Below are positions 21,331 through 34,140 of a stretch of 64,000 nt of DNA, one piece after another. Within the stretch, counting starts at the first letter, position 1; the number at the start of each line of letters is the position of its first letter. Source of the stretch: Nilaparvata lugens (lineage: Eukaryota; Arthropoda; Insecta; Hemiptera; Delphacidae); assembly GCF_014356525.2 (NCBI RefSeq), contig NC_052504.1, positions 61,243,637 through 61,307,636 on the forward strand, written 5' to 3'. Both the position numbers and the translations under genes were made by a program. A model generated the notes under the pieces. The model was not told the origin of the DNA. It saw only the letters and a list, made by a program, of their open reading frames with translations, and did not search any database.

Positions 21331-23700
21331 CATCAATATTTAACTGGATGTGTGAGGTTTTCATTTTGAAGAAGGTGATTCGATTTTAGTCTTGCCAGAA
21401 ACAAATTCAAACTTGGATTTATCATAAGTATCAAATTCACTGATTTTCAATCGACAATAGAGTTTCCTTAGCAAAACCAGCTAGCTCAATCCATTCATCA
21501 ATTCTCTACAAAATACTTGAATGGAAATTAATGAATTTGCAATAACAATAAAATAAATAGAAGCATTCTATCTCTTCAATATTATTTTTTCCTGGTTACA
21601 TTTTGACGACAATATCCCCTAGAGTGCGAAATTCATGACTTTTACTCTCATTAACTCCTACTAAAAGTAACAAATTTTATCAGAAGAGAAAACGATATAA
21701 GTATGATTCATAACATATTCAGTAACAGTGATGATATGAAATTATATAAGGAAGGTTGAAAAACAAGTTTGACACGATGATTTTCTACAAGTTTGTTTTT
21801 ACTCAAACTTTTTATTGAAGCGGGGAAGGAAAAGTGTTTCAAATGTATGGGACATGGGAAAGAACTCTCATGTAGTTCGGCAGTTATGGTGGGAGGGGTG
21901 TATTTTGTTCAGTGTCACAAGTAGTGTGAATCCAGGAAAGCTCATTTTCCAGATAAGAGCTTTTTCGAACTACTGGAAGTGGACAAGGGAATATCGTTCA
22001 TAACTGTCAGGCTTAGAACGAGAGTCTCCACCGAAAAATATCATCGATTAGGAAAATACTATTTTCAAAACAAGCACGTTTTGGAGAAGGTTCGTGCAGT
22101 AACGCCTAATATCCGTCATTATAGGCACATCGTGATTCTTGACTCGAGCTATCTCTGCTGCGGAATGTGCAGTTTACGTTCACTTCAAGAGCGAAATCAT
22201 GTTAAAAGAAGAATCAATGGAATCTCTCCTATGGAGGAGAATATGATGATGATGATAACTCAATCCTGTAAAATTTGATAGAATAATTGTAAGATTGATT
22301 AATCTTGATAACATTAATTTACTCTCTTAAAAAAATATTCAGGTTGCATATGCGTTTCAAATAATATAATTTGCAGTACAACATCAAATCATACGAACAA
22401 TATGAGAGTCATAAAAGAAAACAATGAGTTATCTTATCAAAGAATGTTCTAGATTTTATTATGATGACAACAGGGCTTTAAAAATTCTACCAATTATTTG
22501 ATATTCTGTGTAGATTGCAATCACGTCTCTTTATCATAGTGCTTCTTGAATTACTTCATCGCTTGCTTTTTTGAATCATTACTTCAACCATGTCAACTAG
22601 GTACAATGATAGAATCATGCTATTGAATGAAATATCATAGTCACTGTCAGAATCACTGATTTTCAACCAATTTGAGATACTAGTTTCGGTTTTCGAATCT
22701 ATAAATCTCTATCAAACTCGTTCAATAGAGATTTTGTGAACTAGTATCTAGTACCTAGTGTATTGGTAAACTTGGTTTTTTTAAAGATTGATGAGCCTAA
22801 TGGTGTAACAACAGCATTAATTCAGTATCTCAAATTGTTTCTATAAACCAATAAATTCAACTCAGGAACTGATATACCCAATCATTATCCATAATGAGAG
22901 AAACTAAATTTAGAACAGATTCATTTACATGTCAGTTTCATGATGAATAAACTTCACTCTCAATAACAATTAAGAAATTGTAGAAGCTAATCAAAAAATC
23001 AATATGATTTACATCGAAGCTCACAGAAGCCAAATAGCTTCTACATTATAGAATAAAATGTGATCATAATTGAAATATTATCACTAAAATGAATAAATTT
23101 TCAATGTTAGATTAAAAGCAAAGACAAATTTCAAATGTCATAGTTTACAGTCTTAAGATATTGAGCAGTTTCATGCCATCATTTATCTATAAACTTGGAT
23201 AATATAATATCCTCCAATCTCTTAGCGTGATATGTGTGTAATATCGTAGGCTTATTGGATCCTAAAAGCGTGTGTGCCGCCAACAAAGTAGGCCCAATCT
23301 CTCTGAGCCGCACCAAAAAAAGAAGCTCTTGCCAGATACATTATTTATAAATATTCATATTCATTTATTCCTGCTTGTATTTCATGGTTACAGAGCAATT
23401 AATGTCGCAATTCTCCCTCTTCACGTTCCATATCTCGTTTACATACCAGGATACAACGTTTTTTGCACCCTGTGGTGCCTGCTGCCTCACATCTTTATGA
23501 GTAGCTTGAAATTATCATAGTAGTATATTTTTTCCCCGCAGTTTTTTGGAAGAATTACAGAGGCTGACCAATGTTAGCAGATGTTCTGGTCGATAGTCAT
23601 ATTTTGAGGTGGAGGGGTGATATGAAAACTGTCAAGCAATCAAGAAAAGTAACTCATTCCAATAAGTCTATAGAATTCGATAAAAAACCCTACTCTACCC
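21331..23700. other. Probable 5' intron of the receptor gene; no coding sequence recognised
   Basis: The stretch holds several plus-strand frames of 60-100 codons (for example 21979-22278), none with recognisable domains. A slightly GC-richer piece at 21820-22230 gave no recognisable protein on either strand. It is compatible with an intron and upstream region of the minus-strand receptor. Confidence 0.4.
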
Positions 23701-23708
23701 AATAAAGA

Positions 23709-24671
23709 ATGTTCTCATTATTTCATTTTATCATTATTTTATTAAATGACATATTAATACTATACAGGGGGAACAAACGACAACTTGAAACACTACACAC
23801 CTACCTCAACCGCATACAACCAAATTTGACGTTCACACTTGAATTAGAAACCAACAACAGCATAAATTTCCTGGATATCACCATCACAAAACAGAACCAA
23901 TCATTCAAAACATTCAAAATATACAGAAAGCCCACAACAACCGACACCACAATCCATTGCACTTCAAATCACCCTATCCAACACAAACTTGCAGCCTACA
24001 ACCACCTGCTATACAGATTAATAAATATCCCAATGACAACCACAGATTACAACACTGAACTGCACACAATAAAATATATTGCGTAACAAAATGGATACAA
24101 ACCCTCAATGATTGACAAACTACTACAAAAAATTAAAAACATCAAGAACAATCCGCAAAACTCTGACAAATACAACACTGATAATCATACAGCATTTGTC
24201 ACCCTCACATACCACAACAATAAAACTTACAAAATAGCAGCATCATTCAAGAAAATAAAATACAAGGTTGCATACAGAACAAAAAACTCACTGAAAAAAC
24301 TCTTGTCCCCACACAACACCTCTCAAAATCAATACAATAGACCAGGAATTTATAAGCTAAATTGTAGAGATTGCAGTAAATGCTACATAGGTAAAACAGC
24401 TAGAAATTTCAATATAATATTCAAAGAACACACAAGAGCCATTACCCATCCATCCTCCCATTCCACCTTTGCAGAACACATTATCTCCACTGACCACACA
24501 CACCCTGACATAGAGAACAACCTCGAAATACTCCACTATTCCCACAAAAACAGAAAATTAAATGTACTAGAACAGTTTGAAATATACAAACACACCAAAC
24601 AACAGCCAAACAATATTCTAAATGACCAAATCAACTTTTTCTCCCACACCCTGTTTGACAAACTCATTTAA
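23709..24671 (+). pseudogene. Penelope-like retroelement: RT C terminus and GIY-YIG endonuclease
   Basis: One frame, interrupted by a TAA at 24084-24086. It begins near the RT active-site box (LLNDILILYRG where Penelope has YxDDIL). It continues with the RT thumb typical of Penelope: QLETLHTYLNRIQPNLTF, INFLDITI, YRKPTTTDTTIH, HKLAAYNHLLYRLINIP. After the stop, in frame, comes NGYKPSMIDKLLQKI and then the GIY-YIG domain: GIYKLNCRDCSKCYIGKTAR with CxxC Cys pairs, FKEHTRAI and STFAEHI. RT motifs before the active site are missing, so it is 5'-truncated. The GIY-YIG nuclease normally nicks the target to prime reverse transcription. The coding region is A/C-rich and unlike its surroundings. Confidence 0.88.
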
Positions 24672-24754
24672 ATACTCCTCCATTAACCACCAAAACTCCC
24701 CTCTAACCCCACCAAATTTCACCACCATAACCTTAAACACTTAAGTTCCTGTTT

Positions 24755-24795
24755 GGCTTGAAAATGTGCGATACCAGCACGAAACGGACGTCGCC
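24755..24795 (+). ncRNA. Hammerhead-ribozyme-like fold downstream of the Penelope ORF
   Basis: The order of parts fits a minimal hammerhead. A GGC/GCC pairing (24755-24757 with 24793-24795) gives stem I. The core is UUGAAAA where CUGAUGA is expected. Stem II is GUGC/GCAC with loop GAUACCA (24766-24780). GAAA follows, then a 2-bp CG/CG stem III with a GA loop, and GUC before stem I. Penelope-like elements are known to carry hammerhead motifs with very short stem III. Two core positions differ from consensus, so activity is doubtful. Confidence 0.45.
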
Positions 24796-24809
24796 ACATC
24801 AAATAATGT

Positions 24810-27800
24810 GAGTGCTTTTTCACTTTAAAGTTTTATAAAAGTTAATAGTGATTATTTTATAGTTCCAGATTCAACATACAATCATATCCAATTTCATTCA
24901 TGTACGAATTAGTTACATGAACTGACAATTATCAACAAGGAGTTATTAAATGACACGTACAAAAAATGTCCTACACAATAAAAACATCAATAGGTTATAG
25001 CAGAATATGCACGATCTGGGAGTAAAAACATCTACTCTTTTCTAAGAATATTTGAGACTCTAGCCATCATTCTCTCTAAAATGTACTTGTTGGATATCGT
25101 ATACTAGAAAAACATTTTTGTCATTAATTTCCCTATAAGTTATCTCTAGAGTACTCCAATTCTAACAAAGTTCATTACAAAGTCGATAAACCAGCCACAA
25201 AGTTCAACTGGTGACTTTTAAAGCAGTCATTGTTAAAAAGTTTCCTTGATACTGCTGAAATCCTTCTCGTTTCAAAGTCTTTTGAAATATTCTTGAAAAC
25301 ACTCAATTAATGTTTTTTCTCCCCCAGATTATATTGAAATTGATGTTAGAGTCCAGAACAGAGTTCCATCTCTCGAAGTTTAACCCAACAAGCTTTGTCA
25401 ATATCACTTGATATTTGAGACCGGCGTTATAAATATTTTATTGAGTTTCTCCAGGAAGCAATCTTCCATGATTTATGTGAAAAAGTGAGAATAGAATGAC
25501 AAAGGTCCATGCTACTGTTCGGGACATCTCAATATAATATGTATGTGACATCCGCATTCAACTTTCAACGATCAAACTAATAACCGTGCAACGGAATAGC
25601 TTTCCATTTTCGCGTTCAGAGAGATGATTCTCCTGAACCTGAAATACATTCCAATACTACACGCTGCTCCATATTTGAGCGCAATAGCACTTCAAAAGCG
25701 CATAAGCTTTCGGACGAGGGATTATTCTGTTACTGACAGAAATTGACTCAAGTTCGACATACAAATTCTCCTGAGAATTGTTTTTGGTACGAAATAGATT
25801 ACTGTATGATATCAAACGTGAATACCTCGATAACAATCGCTTTCAGAAAGACGAACAGAGTTACACCAGTTCATGAACTACCAACCATATTGAACAATGG
25901 AACATTTAATTCTACGATCAATGCTTTTAATGCAGTGCGAGTGCATTGTAAATTTACTCTATGAATTATATTTTTGTGTCATATAGTGATTGGAGGAGTG
26001 ATAAGAATTAAGTTACATTTAATTCACAAAACTTGTTTCAGAATTCCATTTGACATCTTCCAATCCTTTTATTCATTGAATTACGATATTCATGTCAATA
26101 GGAGAACGGAGATGTAATATGGGGAATATTGAGAGGTTTGTATTGTAGTTTTTTTTGAGCCTTTCTTTCAGGTTGTTGAACTGATCAAAATTGGACTAAA
26201 TTTTTCCAATATGAACTTCCAAGGTGAATCTTGTTCTTGATAATTGAATAATTTATTCATGCACAAAGTAAGCACCTAAATTTTGTGTTGCCATAAAAGA
26301 TTTGCTAACTTGCTTCTTACCCATCCAAATTATTGTAGTCTTCTAGCATTTCCATAGTACTGGCTTGAATTCCATAATGAAATTAATGCAAACGTATTTA
26401 GGAATGTATTTCAACCGTGTGACCCCACGGCGTTTTAACCTGAAATTATTAGGCCGGGCGTTCCACGTGTTTTCTTGCAAATCGGAAAATTTGAGTGGAA
26501 AAGCGGCAGTTCCAATCGAGTCGTCACCGCGAGAAGATGTAGTCGCAGAACAAGTCTCGGTCTCTAATTTAGGCTTCGGCCTAATTAGATGAAAAATCTC
26601 CTTATTATTTTATTTTGTATAAATTAAAAGCATGTAGTCTGAAATATAGTACCGTAGTTGAAATGTAAGCGTGAGTGATTGTGAGTGCCGATTTATTTGT
26701 TAAATGTCCGATTCCATGGTGAGTGCCAAAATTATTTTATTATGCTCAAATAAATTGACCGAGGCCCTAAATTTATTGTAGAATGAGTTAGCAAATTCTT
26801 GTCTAAATATCAAAATCTTATCTAAATATTCACAATTATTAAATTGTTTGAAGCAATTCTACAAATTTAAATTGTTTGAATGTCAGTAGCAATTCTACAA
26901 AATCTTTTATTTCACGTTCCTGGCTCGTGATAAGTTACATATTTGCTAGAACAGGTGTTGTTAATAGTGAAGATCTTGGCATTTGCATGAACGAATCCAT
27001 CCAAAGCTCCCAACCGTGGATTCAAATAATTTAAACAGAGTTATAGTTAAGAAGAGATTTCAAGAGCAATTATCATACATTTTTACTTGTTACAAAATTA
27101 GGTCCTCTCATAAATAAATTCCCCCCTGGCTTCCCAACCGTTACAAATGAAGTCAGGTATGGGTAGTGTTATTAATACCTCCACCCGTTACAATGAAGTC
27201 AAGTGTGGGTATTGGTTATAGATATATCCACCCATTACAGAGATAAAGTCAAACCTTGAAGAGTTGAGTGTTGGGAGTGTTCAAGAGTACTCTACCACTT
27301 GTTACTATTGTAACAGCTAAATGAATTTCTTTCCTGATTACCTTCTAGAGGAATGTTAGATTTAATATTCGAAAATGAAGGATGTTGAGTTTGGAGTTTG
27401 GAGTTTGCTCATAAATCTTTTATGTTTTAGTTTTCTATAGTTTAAGAACCCTCGACTGTTCGATTCTTATAAAAATTATTGTGTTTCTAAAAAGGAAAAT
27501 GAATACTCAATATGGTAGCTCATATTTCAACTTGAGTTTGGGTTGAGTCACCTTTCCTACTTGGATGATGCTTTGACTATCTGACCATGTCGATGTAAGA
27601 GTGAGTACTTGAGTGATATGCAAATTCGATATCCAAAGTTAGTCTTCGACCAAACTAAATCCATTATAAACAAGAACATTTTCTGTGAAGGATGGGTAAT
27701 TTGTTGTTGTTCGTTCAAGTAACAACGAACAACCCAAGTCTTAGTAGATGCATTAGACCTTCATTCGCAAGATTCACCTGTCAGCTCGCCTAGCAGATAT

Positions 27801-28764
27801 CCCGAGGCGTTCTCCTTGGCCATTTTCGCACAATATTCCTTAATCTTCCCGGTCCATTGTCTTGACATGTCCGAAGTAAGACCGAATCATTCATAATAAT
27901 AATCATAAGACGTACTGAGCAGCAGCTCACACAAACAAAAGACTTTTCCTTTCCTCTTGAATAGCATTGAGGCAGATGATTAATGAGCGAAGAGCTTGAG
28001 GGTATTCCACAGGTATTTGGAAATTGTACTTTCAGATGAAAACCACAAAATCGCATCATAACATAGCACTTGTACATTGTTTGTTGTTTCAGAAGAACCA
28101 TTCAGTTTGAGATTAATTTCCATCACTATACTAACAGGTATTAATATTGTTTTCACTTGTTGTTTTGGTATATTCATTGAAAATTTCAAACTTGGAATGT
28201 CAGGAGTGCAAAAGTGTATGGTATAGAATTCAAGAAAAAAAATTGTCCATATTGTATCATGCTGTGTAATAATTAAACTTCTTGTAGAATTGGAACATTG
28301 AGGAAAATCAGTCATGAACTATTATTCTACCGAGAGCCTTGAATACATGAAGATACAATTATTATCATATGAATACTCATTTATAGTCATGTTGAGTAAA
28401 TACGATTTCGTTATATATGTGATAGAGAGTGAAGCAATGCTAATGTAATAATATGAGTAATAACTGCAAGCTCATAGCAATGATAGAGGAAAGTAATAAC
28501 AACTCAAAACAAATAATTCGACTGCATCTATGATATATAATAATGTATAACCATAGTCAAAACTGTATCAGAATGATAGAATTGAAATATGCCGACTTGT
28601 TCAGTTAAAGGAATACATAGAATTTATGTTATTGCATTGCCTGCATACGTGTTATGTTGTCTGCATACCATGCCAATAGAATAACACACTCAATAGTCCC
28701 ATATCAAGATTCATATTCGAATATTCTCTATCATATTCAAGATCGTTTTGGGTATTTAAGTGAA
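24810..28764. other. AT-rich DNA without a supported gene
   Basis: A GC-richer block at 26410-26590 gives a 75-codon plus-strand frame (26365-26592) with no recognisable domain. It ends in a hairpin with TTCG loop (TTAGGC / GCCTAA, 26569-26584). Minus-strand frames at 27790-28315 overlap one another and look like chance. Nothing else was seen. Confidence 0.4.
27138..27255. repeat. About 46-bp degenerate tandem repeat, 2.5 units
   Basis: CCGTTACAAATGAAGTCAGG (27138), CCCGTTACAATGAAGTCAAG (27184) and CCCATTACAGAGATAAAGTC (27230) recur at 46-bp steps, each followed by a GGGTA- or CCTTG-type stretch. Confidence 0.65.
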
Positions 28765-28928
28765 CGGTCTGGCAGGGCCCGGGTTTAGATGAATGGCGCC
28801 CTGGGCATATGTTCTACCTTATTACTATAATGTAAAAGCAAATAATCTATGTCATTTATGGAGTGGATAACAAGATCACGTATTTCAAACACAAATAGTT
28901 TTTGATCAACTGGTTTAGTTTTATTGGA

Positions 28929-29828
28929 ATGTCGCCACCTAAAACTCGTGCTACAGCCGGCTCGAAAGATAACAACTCCACAGTACAGTCACCAGCCGGA
29001 CAGCAGCAGCAGCGTAAGCAGAGCCAGCAGCAGCAACAACTGAATCAACAACAGAGAGCGCTGAGCAGCCGGTCTCACTCGGCATCGTCTTGTTCATCCT
29101 TGACTGACAGCGTCCTTCCCGTTGCCATGGAGACTCAGGGTCGTATGCGACAGGCATTGGAGGAACTGTTACTAAGTGATGATTTTCTTGATCGATTTGC
29201 GGCGCAACTCGAAGATCGTCTGCGGGAGGGCCTGTGTGCGTCGGTTTGCGCTGCTTTGGGGGGCAGGCTGGAGGCGGCTGAAAAGAAAGTGGACGAGCTC
29301 ACACGTGATATCGAATTGCTGAACAACCGAATGATGCAGCTGCAGCGCGGCTTCGATAATCGTTTGGATGGCATCGAACAGTACCAGAGAAGAAATAGCA
29401 TAAGGATATCTGGTATACCTGAGATCGAGAATGAACAGTTGACGAGAACTACAGTCGTATCCCTGATAAATGAAAAACTTTCACTGAATCTGGTGGACGC
29501 TGATATCGACCGGTGTCACCGAGTGGGTCGAGCGCCGCCCGCGTCTAGAGCTGATGGTGCACGGCCGCGACCGCGGCAAGTCATCGTTAAAATGGTCAGC
29601 TATCAGTGTCGCGAACTGATCATGAAAAATCGGCGAAGCCTCAAGAACACTGGAATTGCAATACATGAGGATTTAACTAGGATGAGACGTCAGTTTCTTA
29701 AGAGAATGGGTGATAGAGTGGGATGGAGGCAGGTCTGGTCTAGTGATGGTCGAGTCTTTTGGAAGCAGGATGGACAGATTCACTCACAAACTTTCGATAA
29801 TCCTATTTATGAAGAAGGTACTTATTAA
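28929..29828 (+). CDS. Element D ORF1-type RNA-binding protein (coiled coil + RRM)
   Basis: 299 aa from ATG 28929 (ATGTCGCCACC context; the frame is open 27 bases further up). The N terminus is Gln/Ser-rich low complexity (GQQQQRKQSQQQQQ). Residues about 75-150 are a heptad-rich coiled coil (LEDRLREGL, LEAAEKKVDELTRDIELL). Then QYQRRNSIRISGIPE, the start of an L1-ORF1-like RRM, and RCHRVGR...RPRQVIVKMVSYQ. The C-terminal domain reads KNTGIAIHEDLTRMRRQFLKRM. It has no stops. Such proteins bind retrotransposon RNA and assemble the ribonucleoprotein. The segment is markedly G+C-richer than all surrounding DNA. Whether it belongs to the same element as the RT ORF 1 kb downstream is inferred from position only. 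Confidence 0.75.
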   Translation: MSPPKTRATAGSKDNNSTVQSPAGQQQQRKQSQQQQQLNQQQRALSSRSHSASSCSSLTDSVLPVAMETQGRMRQALEELLLSDDFLDRFAAQLEDRLREGLCASVCAALGGRLEAAEKKVDELTRDIELLNNRMMQLQRGFDNRLDGIEQYQRRNSIRISGIPEIENEQLTRTTVVSLINEKLSLNLVDADIDRCHRVGRAPPASRADGARPRPRQVIVKMVSYQCRELIMKNRRSLKNTGIAIHEDLTRMRRQFLKRMGDRVGWRQVWSSDGRVFWKQDGQIHSQTFDNPIYEEGTY

Positions 29829-30875
29829 TGGTAAATAGTAAAGCTTTACTTGAAACAATATATTGGAAAAATATTTTTCATGTATTAACTATTGTTTGAA
29901 CATTTAAATCTGATTCAGCTGTCTCATGGCATTGATTTTTCTGTTTGGTTTTGTTTCGTATAGCATCTCATAAATTATTTTTCTATAATTCTCATTGCTA
30001 TTTTTCTTCTCAGTTTTGATTATATCTTCCTGAGTCGAGTAGAATAGTGGAACATTGATTATAATTTTAAATTTACTCTTATTCAGACTTTCTATTCCTC
30101 TTCTCAAATTGGTTTGTGTTCTGAATTTGATAGATAATGGATTATGACAATTGTAGGAGAGCTTTTACATTATTGAGACTTGCTATTTCTTATTATTGAT
30201 TTTCTCATTGAAGTTTATTATTGTTTTAGTTTTTGCTTTTCATAAGCTCTATCATTATCTTTTCAAGTCAAGGTATATGGAGCTTCCTTCCTAACAAGTA
30301 GCCTAATGTTTCTTTATTATTTAAATATTCGATTTCATTTACATTTCAAATTCGTTAATGAATTTATTTTTATTTATTTCCTCTTAACAAGGAAGATTGT
30401 TTTTTTTCATTTTAGCTTTCTTCCTTATCATAATGTAACTTACTGTACTATTCTTTTTCCAATTGATTATTTCCTGCTACTGTTTTCTTGAGGATGACTG
30501 ATTCTAATGTGTGAAGACGTATATGTAGTTTCATACTAAATTCGATTACTTGCTCTTTCTGGCACTTCAATTCACATAATATTATCACACAGAAAAGTTT
30601 TCCTTATATGCATACACGCTACACTGTAGTCTGTTTGTGCTGATGACTGGATTTCATTAGTTATATCCCCATCAAAGGAATTATCATATTATATTTATTG
30701 GGGAGTTCCATCTTGCGTTGGATCTGACTGTGTTTCGAAGGGTTATATTCTACTACGGCTTTCCACACATCGTGGCTTTTCTTCTTATTTTGATATCATA
30801 ATTAAAAAAATTTTTCTTACGTCTTCACTATAAATAACCATAAAAATATTAACACTTTTTCACTAAACTTTCCAT
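29829..30875. other. 1.05-kb AT-rich gap between the two ORFs of element D
   Basis: No coding sequence was recognised on either strand; T-rich runs dominate around 30290-30500. For a two-ORF LINE this is an unusually long inter-ORF region. It might instead mark a junction between two different elements or a further insertion. Confidence 0.4.
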
Positions 30876-33802
30876 ATGTCAGCTTTACATGAAGATGATG
30901 AACTTGTGGGATATTATAACACTGTTGAAATAGATGATTTTTTTTCCATTGAACCTCTTGAGCGAAATCATTATGAAGGGGGCTTAAATATTTTTCACAC
31001 GAATATAAGGAGCATTAACAAGAATTTCGATGAATTAGTGCATTATATTGGTAATGTCAGTATTAAATTTCAGGTTGTTGCATTGTCGGAGACATGGATT
31101 TCGGAGGACTCACAGTTTCATTACAGTTTGCAAGGTTATAATGTAATACAAAAAAAAAGTAAATTCTCTAAATGTGATGGGATATGTTTGTTCATTGACG
31201 AAAACATTAAAACAGAATTAATTGACTTAGTAATCGAAAAAGCAAACTACATCTGCATTTCATGTTTAATAAATAATGTTAAATATATTATAATTTCAAT
31301 TTATCGATCACCATCTCTGAATCTAAACGAATTTATTACAAGCTTAGATACTTGCCTGAATCAAATGAAAGATTTACATAATATAATTATAATAGGTGAC
31401 ATAAATCTCAATATCCTCGCAAATAATCATTTCGCTAACGAATACCTAAGTACACTACACATGAATGGTTTTAAATCTTATATTAACAAACCAACCAGAA
31501 GTATCAATGGAGCCGTATCCTGCATTGATCACATTTTTTTCAAAGAAGATAATAAAACTAAAAATGTTGTGACAGGTGTAATTTCAAAAACCAATATAAC
31601 AGACCATTTCAGTATTTCTTTACATTTGAACGAAGTTAATGATAAGGAAACGAAACACGGTGAGCCATGGACTAGAGTCAAAATAGATTTTGATGGTCTT
31701 ATGAAGGACTTACAGGGAGAAAACTGGGAAGATATATACAGAGCCGATGATATTGATATTATGGTGAATCTTTTAGTTGACAAATTAAACTCTTTAACAC
31801 AAAATAGAACAAAAACAATTCGCATGAGTAAAGATAAAAGACCTCTTAAAAAATGGATTACACCCGGTTTAGTAAACTGTATACGTGTTAGAGACAAAAT
31901 GCATAAAATTATTAGAAAGCAACCAAATAATATCCAACTAAATAATAAATATAAGTCATATCGAAATATTCTAAATAATTTGATAAAACAAGCAAAAATC
32001 AATTACTTTAACAGAAAATTTGACGAATACAAAAATGATTCCAAGAAAACCTGGGAATGTATAAACGAACTTTTAGATACTAAAAAGAATACCAAAACAA
32101 TCAATCTGGATGCCGAAGTACTTAATAAATACTTTGCCGATGTAGGAAAAACTTTCGCTGGGAAAATTTCTGATGATATAAATAATATACCTATACCTAA
32201 ATCCCAAAACAACTCATGTGAGAGAAGTATCTTTCTCCGCCCCACAAACACAATAGAGATACAAAAGATAATTGATAAATTGAAAAACAAAGCAACACCT
32301 GGAGCCGATAATTTCTCAGGATCGTATCTAAAACGAATATCAAGTTTTATTACCGAACCCCTGGAATTTATATTCAATAAATGTTTGAGCAATGGATACT
32401 TTCCTAGTAAATTTAAAGAAGCAAAAATTATTCCTATACCTAAAACCGGCGATCCAAAAAAACCTGAAAATTACAGACCAATCAGCCTACTAAGTAATTT
32501 ATCCAAAATTCTAGAAAAGATTCTAAAATTGAGGTTAATGAGTTTTCTTGATAAGGAGAATATAATTAGTGATAACCAATATGGTTTCCAAGCCAAAAAG
32601 TCTACTAAAGATGCAGTAATTCACCTTAATAAAATTGTGTGCAACAACTTCAATAAAAATAAAAAAACTTTAGCTGTCTTTATGGACTTATCTAAGGCTT
32701 TTGACACTATCCCACACAAATTACTACTAGATAAGCTGAATAAATCTGGAATTAGAGGGTCCGTAAACAATTTATTTGCAAGCTACTTATCAAATAGAAA
32801 ACAATATCTAACTTTAAATAGCCGAACTGACATTAAATTCACATCCGATTTTGGACTGCCTCAAGGATCAGTTCTATCACCGATTTTATTTCTAATCTAT
32901 GTTAATGATATGCTCAACCTAAACCTTGGAAATTGTACTACATTGTCATTTGCTGATGATACAACACTCATTTTTAGTGGGAGTAGCTGGGAGGAAACGT
33001 TCAGTAACGCGAACAATAATTTAAAAATAGTTCAGAAATGGCTTAAGGATCATGTTCTCACCCTCAATACTGAAAAAACAAAATACATAACCTTTTCACC
33101 TAATATTACCGGACAACCACCAATAACTATGAATTTGAATATGAATGCAAACTGTATAAACATGGTAAATGAGGACAGGAGATAAAAACACTGGAAAGAG
33201 TACAAACTATGAAATACTTAGGAATAGTAGTTGACCAGCACCTTAAGTGGAACAAACACATAGAATATTTATGCTCGAAGTTAAAGTATTTGATCCATAT
33301 CTTCTACAAAATAAATAGAATAAGAAATATAGATATCACTAGGAAAATTTATTTCGCATATGCACATTCATTATTCCAATATATTATAGAGGTGTGGGGT
33401 GCTGCTTTCGATTCTCATGTAAAAAAGCTTTTTATCTTACAAAAGCACATGATTAGAGCGGCCCTGGGAAGACCTCGAATTTACTCAAGTAGAGAAATTT
33501 TCCTAGAATTAAAGGTTCCAACTCTAAGACAGACTTACATTAAAAGTGTAATTCTGTACTTGAATAAACATAACCATTTATTTACCACTCACACAACTCC
33601 CTACAAAATTCGAGCAAATAACACAAATAGATTTAATATACACTTCACAAAACTCACTATATGCAGACATCAACTTCCGTACTATTGTAATTACTTAATC
33701 AACAAAATACCAATAGGCTTTGTTTACAGAAATATAACCAAATCATTACTCTCAGATATACAGATTTGGGTTGATAGGAACATTTTCTTTAGGCTGACTT
33801 AG
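30876..33802 (+). pseudogene. Element D endonuclease-reverse transcriptase, nearly intact (one frameshift)
   Basis: The frame from ATG 30876 is open for 769 codons. APE endonuclease: FHTNIRSIN (Asn43), LSETW (Glu72), IIGDINLNI (Asp175, Asn177), TDHFSISL (Asp243, His244). RT: NYRPISLL near 532-539, VFMDLSKAFDTIPH (motif A, 601-614), GLPQGSVLSPILFLIYVND (motif B), FADDTTLIF (motif C, 692-700). Near 33165-33185 one base is gained or lost: the first frame ends at 33185. The thumb box TMKYLGIVVDQHLKWN and the Jockey/CR1-type tail (YFAYAHSLFQYIIEVWG, LQKHMIRAALG) follow in another frame to a stop at 33802. Otherwise all catalytic blocks are intact, so this is the youngest-looking RT in the window. 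Confidence 0.88.
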
Positions 33803-33954
33803 ACCTGCAAACTAAGTTTTGTTTCAGTTGGACGACCGTTACCATGTCTCTGATTTTGCTTTTTTGTCATATTCATAATGATCGAATAGCTTGGATCTTC
33901 ATCATCTCTTTTCTTGCTAACAGCTACTACAAGATTTGAAAGAGTAGACTTCAA
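33803..33954. other. Junction between LINE D and hAT remnant
   Basis: No poly-A or simple repeat marks the 3' end of D, so the boundary lies somewhere here. It is either 3' UTR of D or hAT sequence. Confidence 0.3.
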
Positions 33955-34140
33955 TTATTCAAACACGTCATGGATTCCACCATGTTCTTCCTGTTCTCCA
34001 TACATTTTGAAGTGCAGACATCCATTTTCAAATTCACTTCTCAAGTCATTAGGGTAGGAGGCATAAAGTTTGTTCGCAGCTTGTGGTATGGCCTCTTTCT
34101 GTGATTCTTTTTGAACAAGGGCAAAGAGTATGGTATTCAA
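33955..34140 (-). pseudogene. hAT transposase remnant (ZMYM1-like), C-terminal part
   Basis: 61 codons on the minus strand. The segment IPQAANKLYASYPNDLRSEF followed by ENGCLHFKMYGEQ resembles the stretch before the hATC dimerisation domain in ZMYM1-like hAT transposases (AA-x-L-x-x-x-YP-x-DL ... E-x-x-x-F-x-x-Y). The catalytic RNase-H-like core and the hATC domain itself are missing. Its place next to the right terminal repeat supports the hAT call. The short length limits certainty. Confidence 0.5.

Noticed and set aside
26569..26584. Hairpin with TTCG loop, terminator-like
   Set aside because: No T-run follows and the genome is eukaryotic; a bacterial-type terminator call is not justified.
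27790..28315. Overlapping minus-strand ORFs of 103 and 111 codons
   Set aside because: They use different frames over the same DNA and show no domain or splice context; judged chance.
31529..32392. Minus-strand ORFs of 157 and 129 codons
   Set aside because: Antisense shadows of the element D endonuclease-RT ORF, which has all family motifs on the plus strand.
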